From an uncultured Eggerthellaceae bacterium (GTDB lineage: Bacteria > Actinomycetota > Coriobacteriia > Coriobacteriales > Eggerthellaceae), in the NCBI GenBank assembly GCA_910588985.1, contig CAJURO010000009.1:1-64000 (forward strand): a stretch of 64,000 bases of DNA, read 5' to 3'. Both the position numbers and the translations under genes were made by a program. A model generated the notes under the pieces. It was not told the origin of the DNA. It worked only from the letters and a program-made list of their open reading frames with translations, and did not search any database. Of the stretch, positions 1 through 12,000 are shown one piece after another. How positions within the stretch are numbered: the stretch's first letter is position 1; each line of letters starts with the position of its first letter.

Positions 1-3000
1 CCGCGCACGTTGGAGGTAGCCACGCCCGTGAGGTCGACCCCATACAGGGCAGCGCAGCCTGCGAACATGTTCCTCATGTCAGAAGCAGAGGCGCCTGCTC
101 GCGGTGTACCAGGATTCGAGTACTTCGCATTCTCAAGCAGATAGCGTTCCTGGTTAGCAGGCTTGCCTGTAGCTGGATCATAGCCGTTGAATACAGGGTA
201 CTCGCCTGGATCGTAGAAGTTCGAGAAGCTGGCCGAGGAGTTGACAATCTCGACCATCTTCAACTGGGAGCAGTTGTAGAACATTGAGTTCATGTTCACG
301 CTCACCGTGTTCACCGCATCAACAAGCTTTGCGTATTGAAGCCTGATGCAGCCTGAGAACATGTTGTTCATCGCGGTGACCGAACCTTTGTTCCAGTTCG
401 CTGGCAAGACAGCACTATGCAGCGGAAGCGTGCTGGAATGAGTACCGCCCTTCTTGTCAGTAGTGGTCACCACGCCACCAGGAGCCACATCAGACTCGGT
501 AACATATTCGATGTAGGGGCAGCTGTTGAACATGTTCGTCAGCGTTGATCCCGCAGGAGCCAGACCACGCAGGTCAGCCGTACGAACGTTCGATTCGGAG
601 AACATAGCTGCTGTGCCTGAGCCGATAGCAGGTTTCTGATCCGCACTGCGCACAAGGATGGTGTTGTCCTCCGCCACATTCAGACGCACATAAGCATCGG
701 TGATGTTGCTGTCAGAGAACGTACCCATGAACATGCTGGAAAGATCAGCGCCGCCTGTGCCAACATTGCGCAGGCTGAAGCGCGCCTTCGTGTCAGCTTT
801 TGGCACATAGATGTGATTCGGATCAGCATAGCCGCCCGAATATTGGAACATCTTTGAGAGGTTAACGGATTCGCCTGTGCCAACACGATCGAAATCAACC
901 TGAACAAGCGAGAAGGCAGACCCGAAGAGATTCTCAAGTACAGCTCTATTACCCTTGCCGAAATCGGTGACGATAGCCTTGCGCAGGTATGCCGTCTCGG
1001 AGAAGGCGTTGGACGCATTGGCATTGTCTCCGTTACCAACATTGTTCACGGTAAGCAGAGAATCCTTGTTATCGTTGGCTGAAGCGTCGAAGAACGAACG
1101 ATAGAACATGTTCGACAGGTTCGCGTTGTTCGCATTGCCGAAGTTGGAGATGTTCGCCTCGTTCACCTTCGCTGCTTGAGCGAACATCTCGGAGAGATCC
1201 GTTGCATTCTCAAGCATGTTGGCGAAGTTGATCATCTTCGCCTCAGAAGCACCGTAGAACATCTGCGAAGCATTCGTCACGCCTGAGGTGTTCCAGCCCT
1301 TCAGATTGGTGGTGTCCACCGTTCCACCGAAGATATTGATGCCGCCCGCAATAGACATGTTGGAATCCGTGGTGAACTGCATCTGCTGGTTGCTGATGGA
1401 TGTTGCCGCAGAGCAGCCATAGAACATCTTGGACATATTGGTGGTCTCAGAGGTCACATAGAGCTGCGTGACGTCAGCACCTTCCATAGCAGAGCAGTTG
1501 TAGAACATGGCTTCGAGGCTCTGGCTTGCCGTCACGTTGCCGAAGACCTTGGCATACCTGAAGGTATCAGCATAGGCAACCACCCCTGAGGTATCGTATG
1601 CGCTCCACGGAGCTGCATTGGTCTCAGAGAAGGAGCGCAGGAAAACCTGCTTCTTCGAGTCATCGGTAGCTGACGGACCAAATCCATCCGTGTAGTTTGG
1701 ATAGATGTAGAGACGGCCTTCGCCGCTATCCTTGGCTGCTCCATCAGCGGGGCGCTCCTTGCGAATGACCCAGAGCACGCTTTGCCCGTTGACGCCGTCC
1801 TTGTCAGGATTGCCAACGAAGCCGCCGCCGAAGATGAAGTCGTTCGTGCCTTTGCCTGTGTCGCCGAAGACGCTCTCAAGCTTGGAATAATCCAGACAAT
1901 CGAGGTACCCACGTGACACCCAGTTGTTCACATTGAGGAGCGCCTCTTTGTCAGCAAGCGCAATAGTGCCTGTGAACGCATAGGTGTTGGCACCGAGCGT
2001 AGCCTTGGGGCAATCCATCAGGAAGCGCGAGGCAGTAGAGCCTGTGGCGGTCGGGCCACCATAGATGCTAACCTCAACATTAGACCCCATGACATAGTTC
2101 GGGTTAGCCGTAGTAGATTCACGGTTCCAGAAGAAGCCGTTGATGACCTTGGTGAACTGCTGTCCGATAGAAATGACAGGGGTAGGTTTGCCATAGGAAT
2201 TCGGGTTACCTACACCGGTGGAGGCGCCTAACGGGCTTACGAGCGAGGTTGCACCGTTGAACATCTGGAACATGGCCGTGTTAGCCGAGCCATAGGACTG
2301 GAAGGAGTTCATGGTGGCAACGCCTTCGCGGAAGCCGCGCGTGCCAACGCCTGTCATGTCAAGCTCGATGAGGCTCTTGCAGTTCTGGAACATGTAGCGC
2401 ATGTTGACAGCAGAACCGACTTCTTGCTTGGCCATAAGCTTGCAGGTAGTCATGGACTCTGCACCGTCGAACATATAGCTCATGTCGACGCCCGTGTTCG
2501 GAGCGCCACCAAAGCGGCTGAAGTCATAGAGCTCGACCGTTTCGAGCGACTTCGCACCCTGGAAGAGGTATGCAAGCGTGGTGATGTGAGAGGTATCCCA
2601 GTTCTCGGGCAGCCAGACGTTGCCCGCGTTCACATAGGCACCAGAGCCATCTGTTGCCATGATGTCGGGCGAGCCAGCAGCACGCTGCGAGACGTTCTTG
2701 ATGTTCTCGCAGTTGGAGAAGAGGCCATAGAGCGTTGCGGGTGCGATCGGGAAGACGCGCATATCGACTGAAGTGAGGTAGGTGCATCCAGAGAACATCT
2801 GCTGGATGTTCGACGGGCTCACCTGTTCGGCATTGGCGCTGTCGTGCCCGAACACAACGAAAGACTCGTTGTTCGCCAGCGCTGGATCCTGCATGACGTT
2901 CATGAAGAGGCTGCTCATATTGGCATAGCCACCCATGCCAACATCGATCAGCTTGTACGACAGCGGCTTGGTGCCATCTGCAACATCGGTCGGCATATAG

Positions 3001-6000
3001 GAAGTGCCGTCCTCGGCAGGGCTGGCAGCGTTCTCGAACATGTTATAGAAGGTCATGCCGTTGCCACAGCCTACATGGTTCGCATTGATGGTCGTAAGGC
3101 CATGTGCGTTCAGGAATGCATTGGACAGCGTGGAAGACGAGCTGTTCGCAAACCCGTTCATGGTGAGCTCATGCAGATAGAAGCAGTTCTCGAACATGTT
3201 GCTTGCCTCTACCGAGCCACCTGCGTTCGCCACATTGACGATTGATGCGCTGGTGTCATCCGCTTGTGCTTGGAAGCTATCAGTGAACATGCTTACGAGC
3301 TTGGACGAGCCAGTGGTGTTGTTCGCCACCGTATCGAGGGAGACCGTCTTGAGCCCATCAGCTTCGGCGAACATGCGCGTCATGTCGACGCCACCTTCGC
3401 GATTGCCGAAGTTGGCCATGGTGACGTTGGTCATGCCTGGGTTGTTGGAGAACGCCTCGATAGCAGTTGCAAGGCTTGGCGTTGCGAAGAGCGAAGAGGC
3501 GGTGAAGCCATCAGGGATGGCTGCGTTGGATTGCGTGGGAGCTACCGTGTTGTCAAAGCCCTTGAGCTTCGGACACTGATAGAACATCTGGTTCATGGTG
3601 ACCGTCTTGTCGCCCACCTGAAGGTTGGTGAAGTCCGCGCTCTCAAGCTCGGAGCAGCCATAGAACATCAAGGACAGGTTCCCGTTCGCCTTGACGCCCG
3701 ACTGAACCTTCACTCGATTGAACTCATCAGCATAGCCACGACCTGCGGCAACAGCGCGTGCTGTCCACGGCGCAATGCCTTCCGTAGTGTTGTCGAAGCC
3801 GCGCATGATGCCCTCGGGGATCGTGCTGTTCAGTTCCTCGTCCCATGCGGGCGAGATCGTCAGAGCGCGCTGCGGGTTCTCGGCATACTCGTCGCCTACC
3901 TTGGTGCGGATGACCCAGACGACGCTTTCGCCATTCATACCATCAGCGTCAGGATCGCCAATGAAGCCGCCTGCATAGATGGTGCTATAGACATCGGTCC
4001 CATATTGGGTGCCGATGGTTCCGAACACGCGTGAGAGCGTGGAGTAATCAAGGTTGTCAGTGTAGTTGCGCTCCACCCAGACCATGGCGTTGACAAGAGC
4101 ATCCTTGTCGCACAGGTAGATCTTGCCCTCGAACTTGTAGTTACGCGTACCCATGGCCACGTTCGGACAAACGATGAGGTCGTTCACCGAAGAGGGTCCT
4201 GCGTACACATAGACTGAAGTGGTGCTTGCCAGCACGTAGTCTGGCGTTGCGTTCGATTTGTTGCGGTTCCAGAAGAAGCCGTTCAGAATCTTGTTGAACT
4301 TGCTGTTCAGGATGATGGTGCCCTTTTTGCCGTCAGCAGCTTCTTTACCCTGAGCGCTTGTGAGAGCAGAGCATCCTGCGAACATGCTGTCCATATAGGT
4401 GTTGCGGTTGCCATAGGAGTCCCACTGGCCGCGAATGGTGCGCGAGCCCACGCCTGAAAGGTCAAGCATCTCAAGCTTCGCGCAACCCTGGAACATGGAG
4501 CGCATGTCAGAAGCGCTTGCCCACTCGGTGCCCGAAACGGGGAATTTGATCTCAGTGACGTTCGTGCAGCCCGCGAACATGGAGTTCATGCTGAGGCCTG
4601 AATAGAGGCACATGTCGGCCACGTTGAAGTTCGTGAGCGCCGTGCAATTCGCGAACATCGATTCCATGGTGGTGATATTCGCCGTGCTGAAATCCTTGTT
4701 CAAGTAGATAGCCTCGTATTTGCCATCCTTCATGAACTCAGTGTAGGGGCTGAGCGAATCGGTGCGCTGGACCGTCTTCACCGTTTCGTTCCCCGCGAAC
4801 ATGCGCGCAGCGGAACGGCTGCCCGTATTGTTCACGCCCTGGATGCCGCGCAGGTCGATGAGCGAGAGGTTCTTGGTGCCGTTGAACATGTCAGAAAGCG
4901 ACTTCGCCTGCTGAACATTGGCGTACGGCACGCTTGCTGTTGGCGTGATGGAGACCACGTTGTTGCGGCCAGCCAAGTACCCTGTGCTGAAGGAGTTGCG
5001 GAAGCAATCCGTCAAGTCAGCGCCACCAGAGCCAAAGTTCCTCAGGTTATAGGAGATGATGAAGTCGGCGCTCAGACCCGCAAGCCCAGAATTGCCCGTA
5101 TCCATGAACATGCCCGTCAAGTTGGCGCCAGCACCCGTACCGACGTTCTCGGACGAGACGATTCTGTAGAGGTTGCTTGCGTTGCGGAACATGTAGGACA
5201 GGTCTGCGCCGCTGCCTGTGCCAACATCGTTCATGAGAGAGATCGTGCCAAGGTACGCTGCGCTCTCGAACATCTGCGTGAGCTTGGCGTTGTCGCCCGT
5301 TCCGATGTCGTTCAAGCTGATCGTTGTGAGGTCTTCGAAGCCTTCATCCGCAAGCTGCTTGGACATGGAGTTCTGGAACATGTTGGAAAGGTTGGCATCA
5401 AGGCCCAGACCAACATGGCTGAGCAGCACGTCCTTGAGCTGCGGGCAGTTGGCGAACATCAGGGTGAGGTTCGTTCCAGCCACAGTTGGCTCGTTCGCAA
5501 AGGAGACGATATCGACCTTCTTCAGGTTCTGGCAGTCCTGGAACATCATGGAAGCATTGGTCAAGCCGCCCGTGTTCCAATCGGATCCAAGAAGCACGCC
5601 CTTCGTAGCCAAGCTGGAATTGCTTGACTTGTAGACCTCTTCGATCTGCTCGCATCCCTGGAACATGCAGTACATGCTGGTAGTGTTGGCGCCAATGTTC
5701 AGGTTGCGCACGTCGGCCTTCTTGAGGTTCTTCATGCCAGCGAACATATAGGACAGATCGGTGTTGCCGAGAACGCCAGGATAGACGACCACTTGGTCGA
5801 TGGTGTCACGATAACCGCCACGCCAGGGAGCCAACATGGTCGAGTTGTTGAAGTTGTGGATGGTACCTGTTGGGCTTTCCTGCTGTGCATTCGGATAGAT
5901 GCAGAGCGTTTGGATGCGCGTACCATCAACCTCGGCCTGGCGAATCGTATAGACGACCGTGGTGCCCCAACGCACGCCGTCAGCGTGGCCAACATAGCCG

Positions 6001-9000
6001 CCCGTGAGGACCGCGCCATATTCTTGACCTGTGTTGCCGAACGAGTTCTCGATGAAGGTCGGATACACCAGATACTCGCGAAGATTCCACGTGTTGAGCT
6101 GATTGTATGCAGCCTGGTCGATCAGGTAGATGTTGCCGTTGTAGATGTAGCGCTGCGAATGGGTCTGACCATCCTGTTCCCAGGTGTAGGTCATGTTCGG
6201 GCGACGCATGATGTACTCGGAGGAGGTAGGGCCACCGTAGACGTTCACGCCTACGGTCAGGACGTACTGAACAGGACCGTCGATGACATCACGATTCCAG
6301 ATGAAGCCGTTGAGGACCTTCTCCCAATACTGGCCGATCGTGATGACAGCCTTTGAGGTGTCGGTCTCTGTTTGCAATACGTTGCAGCCATCGAACATGT
6401 GAGCCATGCCGGTGGAGTCAGCACCGAAGGATGTCCAGTCACCCTCGATGCCTGTGGTGCCCAGGCCGCGCATGTTGAGCATGGCCAGCTTCTCGCAACC
6501 CGCGAACATGTAGCGCATGTTGGAAGCTGATCCAACCTCGACCGCCCCTGTTGCCATGCCCTCGTTGGTTTGGCGCAGGTCAACGTTGGTCAAGTTGGAG
6601 CACCCATTGAACATGTATGACAGGTCGATGCCATACGTGCGCGAGTTGTTGTTGTTGAAGTCGGCGAAGCCTTCCTTGGAGGTGCAGATGTCGAAAGCGG
6701 TGAAGGTCTCAAGTCCTGAGCATCCATCGAACCAATGTGCAATGGACGAGCACTCTGAGAAGTCAAAGCCGCGCAGGTCGTTCGCCTCGACATTCTTGAC
6801 GCCCTTCATGCCATAGAACAGATGCGTGTTGCCGCCAGGGCTCAAGATCAGCGTGCGATTGCCCATGATCTTGATCTGGGAGACCTTATCCTTGTAAGGA
6901 TTCTTGGTCGTATTCAGCCAGCCTGGAAGGAAGTTGCTATCGTTCGCAGCAAAGTGAACCTTGCCATCTTTGATATGGTCGGCATTCTTGGGATCTTCTG
7001 AGCGATAGACGAAAAGCGTATAGACGCCATCAAGCTCGCGAACTTCCCAAGCTACGCCAGGCATCCAATCAGTGTCGTATTGAACCAGCTTGTCTGCCTT
7101 GTCAGGATCGCTGTTGGTTGCAGGCTTGCCATAAAGTTTGCGATAATCCTCAGCCGTCATGTAACGATAGGTCAGGTTGATGACGTTGTTCTGGCTGGGA
7201 AAGCCGATCTTGATCATGAAGTCGAGCGGGGTATCCACAGCGGTCGGAGTGGCATGATCCTTGTCTTGCAGCGTTGCCTCATCAAGGATGTAATCATCGT
7301 AGACAACGTTGTCGTTCTCATCCTTGCGCTCAAGCTCTTCGACCTGAAGCGGTGTTATCTGATACGACTCGTCCATCTGGCGCTGAGGGATGACCTCGGT
7401 GGAACCAGCACCTTCGACCTCGTTGCCATCCGCATCAACGAAGGTACGGTTGATGGTATAGGAAAGGTCAGTGGCGGGTTCATAGAGGAAGGTGACGGTG
7501 TTGCCTGCGCTGCCATCCGAATTGTTCGCCTTCAGCGTGATGGTGGTCTGGTAGGTACCACCCACGTTAATGACATCAAACCCTTCGGAGGTTTTGGTGC
7601 GAATGGTGTAACCAGGGATCTCAGGTGCGCTGGCCGTATAGGATGTGTCCATCTTGCCGTTGTCGATGCCGCCCTGAGGAAGGATCGCAGCATTGCCTGC
7701 GGTAGACAGATACTGGACCATCACTTTGATGTTGGTATCTGCCGTGTACTTGAAGGAGACCTTGTTCTCCTCAGAGTTGGCAAAAAGGAGAAGCTGTTTT
7801 GAAGCAGAATCATCTGAGGAAGCATACGTGTAGCCGGGAAGGTTCGGAGCAGACATGTTGATTTCAGTGCCCATGATCCGGTTCTCGACAACACGTGTGT
7901 CGATCAGCTTGTTGTCCTGATCGATGTTGAAATACTCCACCGTGTAGCTGATGTCTGTCTTCGGGCTGTACCACACACGGATGATGTTGTCGGCGGGGTC
8001 GGCGCTCAGCTGCTTTTGGAACGTTTGAGCTTTTGGCGAATAGCCAGCTACTTCAAGAGCGGTGGCGGATTCAGTAGAACCTACGAATCCTGTAAGCTCA
8101 ACTGACGGAATAAGATCGCCGCGATTGAGCGTGCGCTCGTAGCCTGCAGCATCTTTGTAGGTATAGGTTTCAGAGATCAGGATGCCTGGATACTTGCTGA
8201 TGTCCTGGCGGTCGTTCAGGTACTTGATGGTGTATTTGACCGTGTCGGCCACATACGAGAATGACACGGCGTTCTTGCCAGACTGGTTGGAGTCGAGCGT
8301 GATCTGAACTTCGTTGTTATTGGCGCCGCCAAGCGTGAGCTCGTTACCGTCAGCGTCACGCGCGGAGCCAATATGATAGCCCGCGATAGCAGGCGCAGTC
8401 ACCGTGACCGTTGAGGCCATGGTCTGGCCTGAGATGGTGCGCGTCCAGCTCTGGTTCTCAGAGAGGGTGGTGTTGCCTGGCGTCCATGCATCGCTACCAG
8501 AAAGGCCGTCGTTGATGCTTGGCGCCAAGAGCGCGTCGGCTGTGGTGTTCAGCGTCACGTTGTAAGAGATGTTCTGATCAGCCGTGTAGGTGAAGGTGAC
8601 AATGTTCTGAGCGTTGTCGTACTTGATGGTGATCTTTTGCGAGCTCGTGCTGGTTGCCGTGTAGCCATTGATAGCGGTAGGGGTAACGGTTACCTCAGAG
8701 TTCAATGTCTTGTCTGCAGGAGAGGTGATGCGACTGATCTCGTGCAGGAAGTTGCCGCCCGCATCCACTGCGTTGTTGATGACGGTATAGGTACGATCGT
8801 TTGTTGGCGTGTAGTTGATGACAAGGTTGTTGACAGAGGTGTCGACCTGTCCTGTGTGCAGCGGATCCTCTTGCGCAGGCACAACGGTAAGGCTGGATGA
8901 AGCCGCATCAGGCGTGTAGCCAAGAAGGACGTCTTCAGTCGAGCCATCAGGCGTGTAGCTCTCCGGTGACTGGATGGTCATGATCTGGTTCATCGAGAAG

Positions 9001-12000
9001 CCCGAATTGTTATAGGAATCCGCATACTCATAGTGAGCCAAGTCAATGTCGTTCACAGAGTCGTGCAAAGTAAGATACACAGGGATGTTCGTCCGTGGTG
9101 CATAGTGAAGGTCGAACTGGTTGTTGGTGTAGCTCAGCGTCTCTGTCAGAGCGCTGTCCCCGCCGTCATAGAGGAAGCCCGCCATCTGCGTGAGCGTGTC
9201 GGTCCAGCCGTTCGCGCTCAGGGTCGGAACGCCGAACACCTCAGAAGAGGTCACGCCAGGCGTGAGCGTGAGAGGCTTGCCCATGACGCCATCGTTCTTG
9301 GTGATGGTGATATTGGCATTGCTGTCGCCTATGGTGTTGAATGCGCGAATGGTGTATTCGATATCCGTACGCGGCTCGTACACGAACGTGAACACGTTGT
9401 GGGTGAATTCGCCACCATCGAACTCGGCAGCAAGGGTTATCGTTTGCGAAGTTGTGCCTGTAGCTGTGTAGCCAAGAAGCGCGGGGGCGTTCTCGGTCAC
9501 GGAGCTTGCCATGGTCTGACCCGTGATGACGGTCGGGTTGACGAGCACTTGTGGGTTCTCCACGGTTCCCGTGGTCGGATCCTTGATGGTCGTGCCCTCG
9601 GGGGTTACATAGCGGATCTGATAGGCGATGTCGTTGCGCGGTGTGTAGTAGAAGTTGATCTCGTTGCTGGACGGATTCAGGATGATCTGTGGAGCTGTGG
9701 TGCTCGTTGGGTTTCCGTTAGCGATCGCGCTCGTCAGGGTATAGCCTAGGATGTCCTTGATATCCTCAGAGGCGATGTTACGAGACTCATCAGTGAAACC
9801 ATCGTTGTGGGTCACTGAGTCGCGCAGCTTCGTGGAAGTACCATCTATATAGTAGTTGATGGTGAACGCGATGCCCGTGTTAGGGGTATAGGTGAACGTG
9901 ACGCTATTTCCCGTGAGCTTATCAAGCGTGATGGACTTCTGGTTAGGTTCGCCGTCGATCAGGTGATAGCCAGCCAAGACATCCTTAGTGGAACCGTCAG
10001 GTGTGAAGGAAGTAAGAGCATTCACGTCGAAGGTGGTGCCGAACGTGCCACCAGTCACGGTAGTGGACTGCCTCTTGTGTCCAACCGTTGTGCCACTGGG
10101 ATCTTGGAACTCCATGACGATGGTGTATTCGATATCCGTGCGCGGCACATACTTGAATGTGACGGTGTTGTTCTCAGCCTGAACCGTGTAGGTCTGCTTG
10201 CCATACGTGGCAGCGTCGTCAGGGTTGCCGTATGCTGCGGTTGGATCGAGCTTGTAGCCATCCAGGACGAAACCCTCAGGAGCCAGAGAGGCTGACGGAT
10301 TCGCCTTGACCTCAATGGTGCTTCCCATGGTCTGGTTCTGGAGCTCACCACTCTGATCAGCGCTGTCTATCTTGTTACCGCTTGCATCATAGAACTCATA
10401 GTTGATGGTGACGGGGATGTCGCTCTTCGGCTCATAGGTGAGCTCGACCACGTTGTTCTCTGCTTGGATCTGGAACTGGACGTTCGCAAGATCGGTGATC
10501 TCAGTGCCTTTGGCAACAGCCTTGGTCAGGTTGAAGCCTGCAAGCGTTGTGTCTACGGTCACCGTAGTTGCCATGGTGTTGTTGTCGACCGTCTTGTCGG
10601 CAATAGGCGTGCCGTCAGGATTCTTCAGCTGGTTGCCGTCAGCATCAAGGTACTTGACCGTATAGGAGATGTTCGAAACCGGCGTATAGGTGAACGAGAC
10701 AACATTGGCTGCGGGGTCAGCACCGATCGTGATGTCCTGGCTTGTGTTGTCAGGTGTGTATCCTGGGAAGCTGGGAGCGCCTACCGTGACGGTCGAACCC
10801 ATCTCGCCCGTGAGATCGTCAGACGATGGATTAGACGGATCTTCCTTCGTGATGACCTCTGTGCGATTCTCTGTCCCATCAGCATTCTTGATGATAGCGT
10901 TGATGGAATAGCGGATCTGGTCGGGACTGTAGACGAAGTTGACAACATTCTGTGCGTTATCGGCGAGAAGCTCGAAGCTGCGCGGATTCTGGTTGTTCGA
11001 TGCTGTAGTTGAGAGCGAGTATCCCGCCAGAGCTGCTGCAGCATCGGAATCGGTCGCAGTATCAGGCGCACTAACCTGAACCGTGTCTCCCGCAGAGTGG
11101 TCCAGGAAGTCCTGCGTTGTGGTGTAGAGCGGCGTCGCGCTATTCTCTGGAATGCAGTTGATGGTCACGCGCATGCCAGAGGAAGTATCGCGATTGTAGA
11201 TGAAGGGAAGCATCTGGTTCTCACCAGCGCCGAGGCTTGAAAGCGAAAGGTTCAAGGTATCGTAACCACTCGCTGGTGTGAAACCTTCTACATCGGGTGC
11301 AGGCACTGGGTCGAACACACCATGAGCGTCGCTCACGCCGAGAGCAGGTGCGATAGCGTTGTTGTCGGTGCCCAGACAAAGCGCGGTGTAGTCCAACTTG
11401 CCATCAGGCTCATAGAAGAATGCATAGCTATAAGCATTGGGAATATCAGCTTGGCTAGCATCTAGGTTAGACGTGTAATAGCTACCACTAACATCCGATA
11501 CAGGAGTTCCATCGCTGTTCGTGCCGTTAGGAATATGTCGGAACGGATCAGTGTCGAGCAGCTTATAACCATTGATGTTCGTAGGCATCACATTGACGTT
11601 ATGCCCATTCTCGCCTTCGCCCTCAACAGTTGGAGCAAGCTGATAATAAGTACCAGAGGGATCCTTATAAAGATGTGAAACTGAATAGGCGACCATGATC
11701 GGTTCATCTGCCTGTGCTGCGGGCTCGGCCGCTGCGATGTTGACAGACCTGGTAGCAGAGGCAAGGCGCACGCCTCCCAATGAGCGGCTGACCGTGACCT
11801 CGGCGGCTCCCTCTTCGTAACCAGTGACGTTGCCCTGCGTATCAACGTTGATAGCTTGTGCATTGTCATAGCTGGTCTCGGTCACGATGCCGCGCTGCGA
11901 GAGGTTCTGATCGGTGATGGCCTCGTCGGCTGCTTCAGCTGCAGCATCTTCGCCATTCTCTGCATATATATTAGCTGTCTCTCCCACGGAGAGGTCAAGC

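Noticed and set aside
1..7090. CRISPR-like regular spacing of short repeats
   Set aside because: The repeats are in frame, diverged and coding (DUF285 units of 23-25 residues), with no constant direct repeat separated by unique spacers.
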